Below are positions 7,855 through 17,032 of a DNA stretch of 64,000 nt, piece after piece. The notes below the pieces were generated by a model. It was not told the origin of the DNA. It saw nothing but the letters and a program-made list of their open reading frames with translations, and did not search any database. Every line of letters starts with the position of its first letter. Positions within the stretch are counted from its first letter, which is position 1. Position numbers and translations under genes: made by a program. Source of the DNA: Skermanella rosea (lineage in GTDB: Bacteria; Pseudomonadota; Alphaproteobacteria; Azospirillales; Azospirillaceae). The stretch is from the NCBI RefSeq assembly GCF_016806835.2, contig NZ_CP086111.1, positions 3,837,471-3,901,470 of the forward strand. The letters run 5' to 3'.

Positions 7855-8088
7855 TCACCGCCGCCCGAGATAGCGTAGCAGGGCGGCGATCAGCGCCAGG
7901 GGAACGACCACGACCGCCCCCACCAGGACGTAGGGGAGCGCCCACTCCGCGACCCCCGTGAACAGGCCGAAGACCGCCAGGACGGTGTCCCAGGTGTCGT
8001 AGAGAATGCCCATCGGTTCGATGTCGAGGAAGGACAAGGCCAGCCCGACGATCAGGGAGAGCACGATTATTCTGACGATCCAACTCAT
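7855..8088 (-). CDS. Small two-helix membrane protein
   Basis: I place the start at ATG 8088, giving 77 residues (MSWIVRIIVLSLIVGLALSF...). Longer upstream frames have non-membrane, Arg-rich composition. Two hydrophobic segments (about residues 4-20 and 50-70) flank an acidic/aromatic linker (DIEPMGILYDTWDTV), and the C terminus is Arg-rich (RYLGRR), suggesting it faces the cytoplasm. It resembles small uncharacterised membrane proteins of Rhodospirillales (possibly DUF6460). Function is unknown. The transcript probably ends at the terminator near 7640. Confidence 0.7.
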   Translation of the reverse strand: MSWIVRIIVLSLIVGLALSFLDIEPMGILYDTWDTVLAVFGLFTGVAEWALPYVLVGAVVVVPLALIAALLRYLGRR

Positions 8089-8267
8089 CGGGGTGGAACA
8101 GCTCCGTCGATTAGCGTGGTTGCGATCCGCCGACAGGCCGATCGCGCGAGGCATACGCGAAAAAACCTGACCGGTGGGCGGAATAATGGAGTGCCTTCTG
8201 CTGTTAAAAAGGGGTATCGGGCGGGACTTGTTCCGTCCGGCCACGAGGTGACGCAACGGGGGAACGC

Positions 8268-8459
8268 ATGGTCGTGGAGCATGAACACTGGGCGGTGGCC
8301 AACCTCCTGATCGGCCGGTACGGCCGTCTGGCCGCCCGGCAGGCCGAAGCGCGGATCGAGGATGCCGACGCCCGCGGGGATCGGGAAGGCCGGGAGATCT
8401 GGCGCAGCGTCCTGGGAGCGCTGGACAGCCAGGGCCGCTGCCTCGGGCAGTTCCGGTAA
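8268..8459 (+). CDS. Small conserved cytosolic protein (DUF6961-like)
   Basis: A 63-residue soluble protein beginning MVVEHEHWAVANLLIGRYG, with an all-helical, charged sequence and a conserved-looking GDREGREIWRSVLGAL segment. The pattern of an N-terminal HEHWAVA, a central 'GD..G...W' and length near 65 matches a family of small alphaproteobacterial proteins that I recall as DUF6961. No function is known. A ribosome site (ACGGGGGAAC) precedes the ATG. It stands alone on the plus strand. Confidence 0.65.
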   Translation: MVVEHEHWAVANLLIGRYGRLAARQAEARIEDADARGDREGREIWRSVLGALDSQGRCLGQFR

Positions 8460-9014
8460 CCTTCGAGCGCCGATGCTGGACGCGAGGTGCCCGCCATCGA
8501 TCGTTGCCCTGATATATAAAATGTTCTTATTATTTTCCGCTATTGATTCGCACATCCATCGCAAACCCAAGAATCCAGCGCTCGGCCGGACGCCGATGCG
8601 TGCCGATCGATGTCGATAAGGGCCACCCCCGGACCGAAATAGAACTGCGATCATCAGCTCCATTTGGCATAGTCCTAAAGCCATAGCTGGATGGGCTGCA
8701 TTCCAGCCCTCAAACCTCGAACCGGACCCGGATTTTTCATCCCCAAATTCTGGGGATAACTCTGTGGATCGAGAGGGCTCTCCCCAACGGAATCCTGCCA
8801 CTTGACCCTGATGCCTATTTTTTAGGCACCCGTTTGATTTCGGCGTGTCAAGCAGAAGTTTGGGGTTTCACTTGGAACCGCTTTAATGAAGAATCAGTAT
8901 TCATGTGCCGTCCTTACAACACCCCCAGAACATCTCCGCCCCGCGAAGAATACAGTTGACAGCCGGCGCGCGCGCCTGTGGACGGCCGCCTCTCCGCCCC
9001 GGCTGTCGCCCCCG
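8460..9014. other. 555-nt intergenic region, no gene seen
   Basis: Frames crossing this stretch have no plausible start, ribosome site or protein-like composition. It is AT-rich around 8500-8560. It holds two small hairpins: CCCCA-N5-TGGGG (8741-8755) and TGCCTA-N5-TAGGCA (8812-8828). Neither is followed by a T-run. No promoter could be assigned with confidence. Confidence 0.6.
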
Positions 9015-11285
9015 TCACCGCCGCCGCGGTCCGAAGCGCTTGCGCGGCGCCCCGCGGAAACCGGCCTTGGGCTTCCCGGCCTTTCCCGGCGACCCGACGG
9101 ACTGCTTGGGCTCCCGCTCGCGACGGGCACGGGAGGCGAGCAGGTCCCCCAGCCGACTGCCGATCAGGGCGCGGCGCTCCCGCACCCCGTCGCGGTCCGG
9201 GAACAGGGTCCGGAACCGCCGCGCCGCCCAGTAGTACAGGTCGCAGGCGCGCGACAGGTCTTCCAGCGCCTGGTCGTCCAGCCCGTCGATCCGGCCCGGC
9301 ACCACATGGCCGACCGGCATCGGCTCCGCGGTCTCGACGGCCTGGAGGATCGCCCGGAACAGCCGCATCTCGGCCTCCTTCTCCAGGTCGGCCGGTATGA
9401 AAAGCAGGCTCAGCTTGTCCGGGAAGGCCAGCGACCGCTCGTCGAGCAGCTGCGCCAAGCGGCGGAGCGCCCCCAGGTCGCCGATGCGGTACAGCGACCC
9501 CGCCGTCCTGGCGGCGGCGAACCAGTCGATCAGCAGCGCCATCTCGGTCGTGCCGCTGTATTCCGCCAGACGGGCCAGCATGGCGCGGGTCGGCCGAACG
9601 GCCAGCGAGGCCTGCGGCCCCAGCCGGGCGTCGGCCCGCTCCATCAGCGTCTTGAGGGCTTGGGGCGTGTTGCGGGCGACCACGCCGAACTCGCCGGCCT
9701 CGAACTGGCCGAAGCGCCCCGCCCGCCCGGCGATCTGCCGGATCTCCACCGGCGACAGCGGACGGACTGCGGTGCCGTCGAACTTCTCCAGGGCGGTGAA
9801 CAGCACGCGGCGCACAGGCAGGTTCAGCCCCATGCCGATGGCGTCGGTCGCGACGACCACGTCGGCCAGCCCGGACAGGAAGCGCTCGGCCTCCAGCCGC
9901 CGGACGTCGGGCGCCAGCGCCCCGTAGAGGACGGCGGCCGTCAGCCCCTGGGCGTGCACCGCGTCGCGGATCAGGTGGACGTCCCGGCGCGAGAAGGCGA
10001 TCAGGGCGTCGCCGGCCTCCACGTCGGTCCACTCCAGGCGCCGCGGGATCATCGACAGCGGCGCCTTGCGCTCCAGTTCCACCACTTCCAGCGGTTCGTC
10101 GAGATGCGCGGCCACCCGCTCGACCAGCGGGCGTGCCTCGGGCGCCCCCAGCAGATAGACGGTATCGGCGGGAGCGCCCATCAGCGCGGCGGTCCAGGCC
10201 CAGCCCCGGTCGGGATCGGCGAGCATCTGGACCTCGTCGATCACCGCCACGTCGACCGGCCGTTCCGGATCCATCATCTCGATCGTCGAGGCGACGTGCC
10301 GGGCGTCGGGCGTCCTGATCTCCTCTTCGCCGGTCAGCAGGGTCGTCGGCGTGCCGTCGCGGTTCAGCCGGTCCATGACCTCCAGCGCCAGCAGCCGCAG
10401 CGGAGCCAGATAGACACCTGAGGAGGCCCCCCGCAGGGCCTTCAGCGCGCGGTGGGTCTTGCCCGAGTTGGTCGGCCCCACCACAAGGACCAGCCGCCGC
10501 CCCATGCCGCGCGCGACCGGGAAGAGAAGCTCGTAGCGGGAGAAGTCGAAATGGCGGTCGATGAAGGCCCGGCCGCGCGCCTCGGCCCTGTCGCGCCGCC
10601 AGGCGTCGAACTCCCGGTCCCACCGGCGCAGGATCTCGTCGGCGTCCTGGTGGTTGCGGCTCGTCCGGCCGAGCCGGTCGCACAGCGAGCCGAACGTCCA
10701 GCCGTCGTCGCCGCTGCCCGCCTCGTCCGCGTAGCGCCAGAGCCGTTCGGCCAGCCGCGCCGCATCCGCGTGCAGCCGCTCGGCCAGGACCCCGTCGGCG
10801 ATCAGGCGGTCGCGCAATACCGCATGGTCCGGCCCGGCCTCGTCCAGTCCGGCGAACTCGTCCACGTCGATCTGGCGGGAGGCCGCGAAGCGGATCGGCT
10901 CCGCCATGCCGGTCCAGGGCAGCGCGTCGGTCATGACCAGCCGGACCCGGTCGCGCCCGTCGCCGGGATGGAGCGAGACATGCCCGGCCGGATCGAGGGC
11001 GCGGCGGGACGCGGCCAGAAGTTCGTTGCGCCGTTTGGCCCGGTCCAGATGCCCTTGGATCTCCCGCACGACGGCGTCGCGCCGCTCGATCGGGACCAGC
11101 AGGTCGCGCTTGCCCTTGGGCAGCGGCAGCCCCAAGGACGCCAGCCCGGACGCGGCGGCCATCTCCATCCGCGCGACCCCCGCCTCGGCGAGGGTCAGGC
11201 AGTCCGGATGCCGGCGGGCGATCTCGTGGACCAGATGCGGGTCGACGCCTTCCGGGTGGTCCTGGGCGTCCGAATCTTCAACCAT
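9015..11285 (-). CDS. Suv3-like DExH RNA helicase
   Basis: This 756-residue superfamily-2 helicase is a homologue of the mitochondrial degradosome helicase Suv3. Motif I is GPTNSGKTH (about residue 268), the form typical of Suv3 rather than DEAD-box proteins. Motif II is DEVQML (about 350), motif V/VI includes TDAIGMGLNL and QIAGRAGRFG (about 518). A roughly 250-residue N-terminal region precedes the core, and the C terminus is a Lys/Arg-rich basic tail (KRFGPRRR) suited to RNA binding. In Alphaproteobacteria such proteins are widespread but little studied; a role in RNA turnover is inferred from mitochondria. It is a single gene without operon partners. Confidence 0.85.
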   Translation of the reverse strand: MVEDSDAQDHPEGVDPHLVHEIARRHPDCLTLAEAGVARMEMAAASGLASLGLPLPKGKRDLLVPIERRDAVVREIQGHLDRAKRRNELLAASRRALDPAGHVSLHPGDGRDRVRLVMTDALPWTGMAEPIRFAASRQIDVDEFAGLDEAGPDHAVLRDRLIADGVLAERLHADAARLAERLWRYADEAGSGDDGWTFGSLCDRLGRTSRNHQDADEILRRWDREFDAWRRDRAEARGRAFIDRHFDFSRYELLFPVARGMGRRLVLVVGPTNSGKTHRALKALRGASSGVYLAPLRLLALEVMDRLNRDGTPTTLLTGEEEIRTPDARHVASTIEMMDPERPVDVAVIDEVQMLADPDRGWAWTAALMGAPADTVYLLGAPEARPLVERVAAHLDEPLEVVELERKAPLSMIPRRLEWTDVEAGDALIAFSRRDVHLIRDAVHAQGLTAAVLYGALAPDVRRLEAERFLSGLADVVVATDAIGMGLNLPVRRVLFTALEKFDGTAVRPLSPVEIRQIAGRAGRFGQFEAGEFGVVARNTPQALKTLMERADARLGPQASLAVRPTRAMLARLAEYSGTTEMALLIDWFAAARTAGSLYRIGDLGALRRLAQLLDERSLAFPDKLSLLFIPADLEKEAEMRLFRAILQAVETAEPMPVGHVVPGRIDGLDDQALEDLSRACDLYYWAARRFRTLFPDRDGVRERRALIGSRLGDLLASRARREREPKQSVGSPGKAGKPKAGFRGAPRKRFGPRRR

Positions 11286-11766
11286 GGCGTCGCGTTCCCG
11301 CTTTCAGTCTCTGCCTTCGGGCCCGCCGGTCGCTCCGCCGGGCCGGGAGGGCGGAAGATGCTCGCTGCGGGCCGGCCGGGTCAACCCGCGGCACGGCGGC
11401 AGGCCGCAAGCAGCTCCGCTTCGCCGGAGCACCGCATGACCAGTTTCGAACATTTCCGCCCTATTGTTACCATCCGTTAATCTGCATGACTCCTCCGTTA
11501 GTAAAGATCATCCTCTCCTCCACCGGACGGCAGTATGGCGGACAGCAAGCCCCAGATTACCCCATGGACCTTATTGCCATTCGCGTACCGGGTAACTTGT
11601 TCTTATTCTTGGGACCGAAAATATCAAAGCAACCACCTAGGCATTTTTCTATAACTCGACTATGACCAAAGACGGATCGAAATTGCCGCTCATTACGCGC
11701 ATTATCCCCACGATACTTAGGGGTTAGTTCATTCTGGTAATGAACATTTCGGAACGGGGAATCGAG
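11286..11766. other. 480-nt intergenic region with an inverted repeat before the chemoreceptor
   Basis: I see no gene here. GC drops markedly between about 11560 and 11740, as in a promoter region. A perfect 7-bp inverted repeat, GTTCATT-N5-AATGAAC (11727-11745), sits 20 nt upstream of the chosen chemoreceptor start and 10 nt before its ribosome site. It could be an operator or a translation-modulating hairpin. I could not recognise a flagellar sigma-28 promoter. Confidence 0.5.
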
Positions 11767-13122
11767 ATGGATGCCGGCGGCAAGCGCGATGAAGTCCAAC
11801 GCCTGGACTTCCTGCAGATCGATCAGAAGACGCGGGATACCTTGAAGGAATTCGCTCCGGAGCTGGAGGAACTGCTGCCCCCGGCTCTGGACCAGTTCTA
11901 TCGGCACGTCCAGAACTATCCCGAGCTGAAGGCGATGTTTTCCAGCGAGGACCGCATCCAGCACGCCCGCTCGGCCCAGTTGAAGCACTGGCTCAACCTG
12001 TTCTCAGGCAGGTTCGACAGCGAGTATTTCGCCTCGGTCAGGCGCATCGGACTGACCCACAGCCGGATCGGCCTGGAACCCCGCTGGTACATCGGCGGCT
12101 ACGCCTTCACCGTCAACCACCTCTACGATGCCGCCACCCGCAAGTTCAGCAACCGGTGGCGGCCGGAAGTGGCCCGGGCGAAGCTGTCCGACCTTCTCGC
12201 CGCGCTGAACAAGGCGGTGATGCTCGACATGGACCTCGCCATCTCCATCTACATCGAGGAGAACAAGGCGGTCTACGACCGGCAGCTCGACCAGCTCGCC
12301 GAGAGCTTCCGCGGCACCGTCGTCGGCATCGTGGAGGCGGTCGGCGGCGAGGCCGGCCATCTGGACGCCACCGCCGAGGCGATGTCCGCCGCGGCCGAGG
12401 AAACCAGCCGGCAGGCGATCGCCGTGGCCGCCGCCGCCGAGCAGGCCAGCCAGAACGTCGAGACCGTCGCCGCCGCCGCGGAGGAGCTGTCCAAGTCGAT
12501 CCAGGAGATCACGCGGCAGGTGACCCGCTCGTCCGACACCTCGCGCCGCGCCGTCGCCGACGGGGAGCGGACCGGAGGACTGCTGCAGACCCTGTCGAGC
12601 GCCGCCGAAAGCATCGGCGCGGTGGTCAGCCTGATCAACGACATCGCCAACCAGACCAACCTGCTGGCGCTCAACGCCACGATCGAGGCCGCGCGTGCGG
12701 GCGAAGCCGGCAAGGGCTTCGCCGTGGTCGCCAACGAGGTCAAGCAGCTCGCCACCCAGACGGCGCGCGCCACCGGCGACATCAAGGGTCAGGTCGACGA
12801 GATCCAGGAGGCGACCCAGGGCGCGGTGGCCGCCATCCGCAACATCCTGGGCACCGTCACGGACATGGACCAGATCTGCTCCCTGATCGCCGCCGCGGTG
12901 GAGGAACAGGCCGCCGCGACCCAAGAGATCGCCCGCAACGTCGAGCAGGCGGCGGTCGGCACCCAGGAGGTGGCGGTCAACATCGCGGGCGTCACGTCGG
13001 CCTCGTCCGAGACCACCCGGTCGGTGTCCACCGTACGGAGCACCGCCGGCCAGCTCAGCGGCCAGTCGGCGGCGCTCCAGCGGGAAGTCGGCAACTTCCT
13101 GCGCTCGATCAAGGCGGCCTAG
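11767..13122 (+). CDS. Globin-coupled methyl-accepting chemotaxis protein (HemAT-like)
   Basis: This soluble oxygen chemoreceptor should bind O2 on a heme and signal to CheA. Start ATG 11767 is chosen because CGGGGA lies 7 nt upstream; an in-frame ATG 27 nt earlier lacks a ribosome site. Residues 1-180 form a sensor globin: the proximal heme histidine is His98 in [17 protein letters not shown], the usual globin-sensor pattern. The remainder is an MCP signalling domain with the hairpin tip [20 protein letters not shown] (about 294-313). No transmembrane segment is present, so it is cytoplasmic. It lacks a C-terminal CheR-docking pentapeptide. Confidence 0.9.
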   Translation: MDAGGKRDEVQRLDFLQIDQKTRDTLKEFAPELEELLPPALDQFYRHVQNYPELKAMFSSEDRIQHARSAQLKHWLNLFSGRFDSEYFASVRRIGLTHSRIGLEPRWYIGGYAFTVNHLYDAATRKFSNRWRPEVARAKLSDLLAALNKAVMLDMDLAISIYIEENKAVYDRQLDQLAESFRGTVVGIVEAVGGEAGHLDATAEAMSAAAEETSRQAIAVAAAAEQASQNVETVAAAAEELSKSIQEITRQVTRSSDTSRRAVADGERTGGLLQTLSSAAESIGAVVSLINDIANQTNLLALNATIEAARAGEAGKGFAVVANEVKQLATQTARATGDIKGQVDEIQEATQGAVAAIRNILGTVTDMDQICSLIAAAVEEQAAATQEIARNVEQAAVGTQEVAVNIAGVTSASSETTRSVSTVRSTAGQLSGQSAALQREVGNFLRSIKAA

Positions 13123-13127
13123 CGGGC

Positions 13128-14285
13128 TTATCCCTCCGCGGGGTAGACCCGCAGGATCTCGCCGCTCGAGCTGTCGGTCAGGAGGTACAGCGCGCCGTCG
13201 GGCCCCTGCTCGACGGCGCGTATCCTTTGGTTCAGGTCCTCGAACAGGCGCTCCTCGTGGATCACGCGGCTGCCGTCCAGTTCGAGCCGGGCGACGTCCT
13301 TGGTCGCCAGGCCGCCGTTGAAGACGCTGCCCTGCCAGGCCGGGAACGCCGACCCGGTATAGAAGGCCATGCCGGACGCCCCGATCACCGGGGTCCAGTG
13401 GTACACCGGCTCCTCCATGCCCTCGGCCTGCTGCTTGCCCGTGCCGACCGGGCTGCCGTCGTAGTTGACGCCGTAGGACACCACCGGCCAGCCGTAGTTC
13501 TTGCCCGCCTCCGGGATATTGATCTCGTCGCCGCCCTTCGGCCCGTGCTCGTTGACCCACAGCACGCCGGTTTCCGGATGAAGCGCCGCGCCCTGGATGT
13601 TGCGGTGGCCGTAGGACCAGATCTCCGGCAAGGCGCCCTGGCGGTTGACGAACGGGTTGTCCTCGGGCACCGACCCGTCGGGGCGGATGCGGATCACCTT
13701 GCCCAGGTGGGAGTTGAGGTCCTGCGCCTGGGTGCGGAACCGTTCCTCCGACCGTTCGCCCAGCCCGATGAACAGGTATCCCTGATTGTCGAACACCAGC
13801 CGCGAGCCGAAATGCTTGGTGCTGGGCAGCTTCGGCTTCTGCGAGAAGATGACTTGCACCTCGGACAGGCTGCGGGCATCGGGGCTCAGCACGCCGCGCG
13901 CAACCGCGGTCGAATTGCCGCCGTCACCCGGTTCCGAGAAGCTGAAATAGACCAGCCGGTTCTGCGCGAACTGCGGGTCGAGCGCCACGTCCAGCAACCC
14001 GCCCTGCCCTCGACTGTCCACCTGCGGAATGCCGCGGATCGGGTCCGACACGGTGCCGTCGGCCGAGACATGCCGCAGGTTCCCACGCTTCTCGGTTACC
14101 AGCATGCCGCCGTCGGGCAGGAATGCCAGCCCCCACGGGTTGGCCAAGCCGTCGGCGAAGGTGGTGACCTGCACGCGGCCCTTCTCGGTCTCGAAAGTCT
14201 CGTCGACGGCCAGTGCCGGGTTCAGGCCGGCCAGCGCCGTGGTCGCAAAAAAGGCGGCCGCGATGGCGGGGGAAACGTTTCGCAT
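13128..14285 (-). CDS. PQQ-dependent soluble aldose/sorbosone dehydrogenase family protein
   Basis: This 385-residue secreted beta-propeller belongs to the GSDH family (Yli/soluble glucose dehydrogenase type). A Sec signal peptide (cleavage near NPALAVD) precedes ADGLANPWGLAFLPDGGMLVTEK, the propeller's first blade. Other typical blocks are GLLDVALDPQF, IRPDGSVPEDNPF and VNEHGPKGGDEIN. It should oxidise sugars in the periplasm using PQQ and calcium. Substrate is unknown. It is divergent from the galactonate-type genes iclR-dgoK-dgoA, so a role in producing aldonates that feed that pathway is plausible but unproven. Confidence 0.87.
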   Translation of the reverse strand: MRNVSPAIAAAFFATTALAGLNPALAVDETFETEKGRVQVTTFADGLANPWGLAFLPDGGMLVTEKRGNLRHVSADGTVSDPIRGIPQVDSRGQGGLLDVALDPQFAQNRLVYFSFSEPGDGGNSTAVARGVLSPDARSLSEVQVIFSQKPKLPSTKHFGSRLVFDNQGYLFIGLGERSEERFRTQAQDLNSHLGKVIRIRPDGSVPEDNPFVNRQGALPEIWSYGHRNIQGAALHPETGVLWVNEHGPKGGDEINIPEAGKNYGWPVVSYGVNYDGSPVGTGKQQAEGMEEPVYHWTPVIGASGMAFYTGSAFPAWQGSVFNGGLATKDVARLELDGSRVIHEERLFEDLNQRIRAVEQGPDGALYLLTDSSSGEILRVYPAEG

Positions 14286-14347
14286 GGGAGTCTCTCCTCG
14301 TCTCGTCGATTTGCAGACCTAGATAAGAGCGAAGCCGGGTTGAACAA

Positions 14348-14364
14348 TTGCAACGATCCTGCAA
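14348..14364. promoter_or_regulatory. Inverted repeat in iclR promoter region, candidate operator 1
   Basis: TTGCA-N7-TGCAA is a perfect 5-bp inverted repeat lying between the divergent sugar dehydrogenase and iclR genes. It and the repeat at 14379-14393 are the only symmetric elements in the 185-nt gap, and are candidate sites for the adjacent IclR-family regulator. Confidence 0.4.
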
Positions 14365-14378
14365 CCGATGCCGATATA

Positions 14379-14393
14379 TCCCACTATTTGGGA
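14379..14393. promoter_or_regulatory. Inverted repeat upstream of the iclR -35, candidate operator 2
   Basis: TCCCA-N5-TGGGA is a perfect 5-bp inverted repeat ending 14 nt before the -35 hexamer. The position suits an autoregulatory IclR-family site. Binding is inferred. Confidence 0.45.
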
Positions 14394-14407
14394 CAGACCT
14401 AATCTAT

Positions 14408-14437
14408 TTGACATACGCCGGCATGGCTTCCTAACAT
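14408..14437 (+). promoter_or_regulatory. Sigma-70 type promoter for iclR-dgoK-dgoA
   Basis: The -35 TTGACA (14408-14413) matches consensus exactly. An 18-nt spacer leads to TAACAT (14432-14437, 4 of 6 matches). The iclR ATG is 33 nt downstream of the -10, giving a short leader with a GGGAGCG ribosome site. Confidence 0.55.
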
Positions 14438-14470
14438 CATTCCCGGCCAACGCGGGAGCGGATCACCACC

Positions 14471-15313
14471 ATGAAGGGCCACCACGCAGCCGTCCTGGAA
14501 CAGCCCCAGGGGACGGACCGGACAGGGGAGCGGGCACCGGAGAAGCGCCAGGGGAGCGGCACCCAGACCCTGCTAAGGGGGCTCGCCCTGCTGGAATGCG
14601 TCGCGGAGGGCATCGGGGACGTGAAGGGGATCGCGGCACGGCTCGGCACGCCGCGCAGCACCACGCACCGCATGCTCAACAGCCTGGTCGCCGAACGCTA
14701 CCTGCACCATGTGCCGTACAAGGGCTACCTGCTCGGGCCGAAGCTGATCCAGCTCGGCATGCGGGCGCTGGAGCATCGGCCCCTGGCGGCGATGGCCCGT
14801 CCCCATATCGAGACTTTGGCGCGGCTGACCGGCGACACGGTCCATCTCGGCGTCCTGGAGGATGGGGAAGTCTTCTACCTGGACAAGGTTCCCGGCACCC
14901 GCGGGCTGGAGATGCGCTCGCGCGTCGGCATGGCCATGCCGGTGGCCTCGACCGGGCTGGGCAAGAGCCTGATGCTGGGATTGCCGCCGGACCGGTGGCC
15001 GGACCTGTACGAGCGCGCCCGCGCCTTCGCCTCGACCGTCCCCGGCCGGCCGCCGCTCGCCCCCTGGCCGGAGTTCCGGCGGCAACTCGCGGATTATGCC
15101 GGCCAGGGCTGGTCGTACGACATGGAAGAGAACGAGATCGGCATCCGCTGCGTGGGCGCCCCCGTGCACGACGTCCGCAACCAGGTGACCGCTGCCGTCA
15201 GCGTGGCGAGCGCCGTTCCCTTCATGCCGGAGCAGAGGATGCGGGAGCTCGGGCCGGCGGTCCGCGACTGCGCGGACGCGATCTCCAAGGAGTTGGGATG
15301 GAAACCCCAGTGA
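14471..15313 (+). CDS. IclR-family transcriptional regulator of the KDPGal pathway
   Basis: This is a 280-residue DNA-binding regulator. After a polar tail of about 25 residues comes the winged helix-turn-helix (GLALLECVA...GIAARLGTPRSTTHRMLNSL) and then the IclR effector domain, recognisable by VHLGVLEDGEVFYLDKV, the ASTGLGKSL loop and the C-terminal block NQVTAAVSVASAVPFMP. It heads an operon with dgoK (16-nt overlap) and dgoA, so a 2-keto-3-deoxygalactonate or related sugar-acid ligand is likely. Two inverted repeats in its promoter are candidate self-binding sites. KdgR/DgoR-type behaviour is inferred from context. Confidence 0.85.
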   Translation: MKGHHAAVLEQPQGTDRTGERAPEKRQGSGTQTLLRGLALLECVAEGIGDVKGIAARLGTPRSTTHRMLNSLVAERYLHHVPYKGYLLGPKLIQLGMRALEHRPLAAMARPHIETLARLTGDTVHLGVLEDGEVFYLDKVPGTRGLEMRSRVGMAMPVASTGLGKSLMLGLPPDRWPDLYERARAFASTVPGRPPLAPWPEFRRQLADYAGQGWSYDMEENEIGIRCVGAPVHDVRNQVTAAVSVASAVPFMPEQRMRELGPAVRDCADAISKELGWKPQ

Positions 15314-16326
15314 TTGAACAACCGGATGCCCCCGCCCTGATCGCGCTGGACTGGGGCACCTCCAGCCTGCGCGGGTACCTGATGGACGCGGGCGGCAGGG
15401 TGCTGGACCGGCGCGCCAGCGCCCACGGCATCCAGAACCTGCCGGTCCCCGGCATTCCCGGCTTCGAGCAGGCCTTTGCCGATCTCTGCGGCGCGTGGCT
15501 GGAAGCCCACGGCAAGCTTCCCGCCGTGGCCGGCGGCATGGTCGGCAGCGCCCAGGGCTGGGCGGAAGCGCCCTATGTCCCCTGCCCCGCCGACACCGGC
15601 AGCCTCGCCGGCAAGGCCGTCGCGGTGGAGAGCGCGTCGGGCGTGCGCGTACTGATCGCCCCCGGCGTCATCTTCGACCCGCCGGACGCCGACCCCGACG
15701 TGATGCGCGGGGAGGAGATCCAGATCTCCGGCGCGCTGGCCGACCATCCCCACCTCGCCGGCCGGGCCTGCGTCGCTTTGCCGGGCACCCATTCCAAATG
15801 GGTCCAGGTGACCGACGGGCGTATCGCCCGGTTCGCCACATACATGACCGGCGAGCTGTTCGCCGTGCTGTCGCGCCACTCGATCCTCGGCCGGCTGATG
15901 CCGGACGATCCCGCGGCCTCTCCCGCCGACCGGTCCGCCGCCGACGCCGCCTTCGCGGCCGGGGTGCGGACCGCCCGCGACGGGCTGCCGGGCGACCTCT
16001 CCCACCAGATCTTCGCCGCCCGCACCCTCGGCCTCACCCGCCGGCTGCCGCCCGAGGTGCTGAAGGACTACCTGTCGGGCCTGCTGATCGGGAACGAGCT
16101 GGTCTCCGGCCTCGCCCGTATGCGCGACACGCTGGCCGGCGACACGCCGCTGCTGCTGATCGGCGACGCCGCCCTGTGCCGGCGCTATGTCCGCGCCCTC
16201 GACCTGCTGGGCACGGTCCCGGCGGCCCTGCTCGACAACACCGCCCCCCGCGGGCTCTTCCAGTTCGCCGTCGAGGCCGGACTGGTCACCTCCCCCGTTT
16301 CCTCCGACAGGAGCGACATGCCATGA
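15298..16326 (+). CDS. dgoK: 2-dehydro-3-deoxygalactonokinase
   Basis: This 342-residue ASKHA-fold sugar-acid kinase phosphorylates 2-keto-3-deoxygalactonate in the DeLey-Doudoroff branch. The start of the nucleotide-binding fold is ALDWGTSSLRGYLMD; VAGGMVGSAQGWAEAPYVPCP and LPGTHSKWVQV are DgoK hallmarks. Start ATG 15298 has AAGGAG 5 nt upstream and lies inside the end of iclR, so the two are coupled. It overlaps dgoA by 4 nt. No galactonate dehydratase or transporter gene is adjacent, so earlier steps must be encoded elsewhere. Confidence 0.93.
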   Translation: METPVIEQPDAPALIALDWGTSSLRGYLMDAGGRVLDRRASAHGIQNLPVPGIPGFEQAFADLCGAWLEAHGKLPAVAGGMVGSAQGWAEAPYVPCPADTGSLAGKAVAVESASGVRVLIAPGVIFDPPDADPDVMRGEEIQISGALADHPHLAGRACVALPGTHSKWVQVTDGRIARFATYMTGELFAVLSRHSILGRLMPDDPAASPADRSAADAAFAAGVRTARDGLPGDLSHQIFAARTLGLTRRLPPEVLKDYLSGLLIGNELVSGLARMRDTLAGDTPLLLIGDAALCRRYVRALDLLGTVPAALLDNTAPRGLFQFAVEAGLVTSPVSSDRSDMP

Positions 16327-17000
16327 ACACGACGCCGGCCCTGAACACCCCGGCCACAGCCGCCTCCGACCTCCGGACGCGCCTGGACGGCGCCTTCGCC
16401 GCGCTGCCGCTGGTCGCCATCCTGCGCGGCCTGACCCCGCGGGAAGCGGAGCCCGCGGCCCAGGCCCTGTACGACCGCGGCTTCCGGCTGATCGAGGTGC
16501 CGTTGAACTCACCGGAGCCGTTCGACAGCATCGGCGCGATCCGCAGGCTGCTGCCCCCGGACGCGATCGTCGGCGCCGGAACCGTGATGACTCCCGACCA
16601 GGTGAAGACCCTCGCGGGCCTCGGGGCCGACATCGTGGTCATGCCCCACGGCGACACGGAGCTGATCCGCGCCGCCAAGTCCGCCGGCCTCGCCTGCCTT
16701 CCGGGCGTGACCACCCCGACCGAGGCCTTCGCCGCCCTGAAGGCCGGCGCCGACGCACTGAAGCTGTTCCCGGCCGAACTGATCAGCCCCCGCATCGTCA
16801 AGGCCATGCGCGCCGTGATGCCGCCCGACGTCCGCCTGCTGCCGGTCGGGGGCATCGCCCCTGAAACCATGCGCGACTACCGCGACGCCGGCGTCGCCGG
16901 CTTCGGGTTGGGCTCGGCTCTCTACACCCCCGGCATGGCCGTCCCGGAATTGGCCCGGCGCGCGGAACGCTTCGTCGCGGCGTGGCGGGAGATCGCGTGA
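16323..17000 (+). CDS. dgoA: 2-dehydro-3-deoxy-6-phosphogalactonate aldolase
   Basis: This 225-residue class I aldolase splits KDPGal to pyruvate and glyceraldehyde 3-phosphate. The TIM-barrel family features are IEVPLNSPEPFDSI (catalytic glutamate), VGAGTVMTPDQV, the CLPGVTTPTEAFAAL block and the Schiff-base lysine in ADALKLFPAE. The 'VPLNSP' form fits DgoA better than KDPG aldolase Eda, which usually has 'T(L)RT'. Start overlaps the dgoK stop (ATGA). It is last in the operon, ending before a long hairpin. Confidence 0.92.
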   Translation: MNTTPALNTPATAASDLRTRLDGAFAALPLVAILRGLTPREAEPAAQALYDRGFRLIEVPLNSPEPFDSIGAIRRLLPPDAIVGAGTVMTPDQVKTLAGLGADIVVMPHGDTELIRAAKSAGLACLPGVTTPTEAFAALKAGADALKLFPAELISPRIVKAMRAVMPPDVRLLPVGGIAPETMRDYRDAGVAGFGLGSALYTPGMAVPELARRAERFVAAWREIA

Positions 17001-17032
17001 CGCAGATACGGAGGCCGACGTTCCGGAATGCT

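Noticed and set aside
8812-8828. Possible terminator TGCCTA-TTTTT-TAGGCA
   Set aside because: The T-run is in the loop, not after the stem, so it is not an intrinsic terminator.
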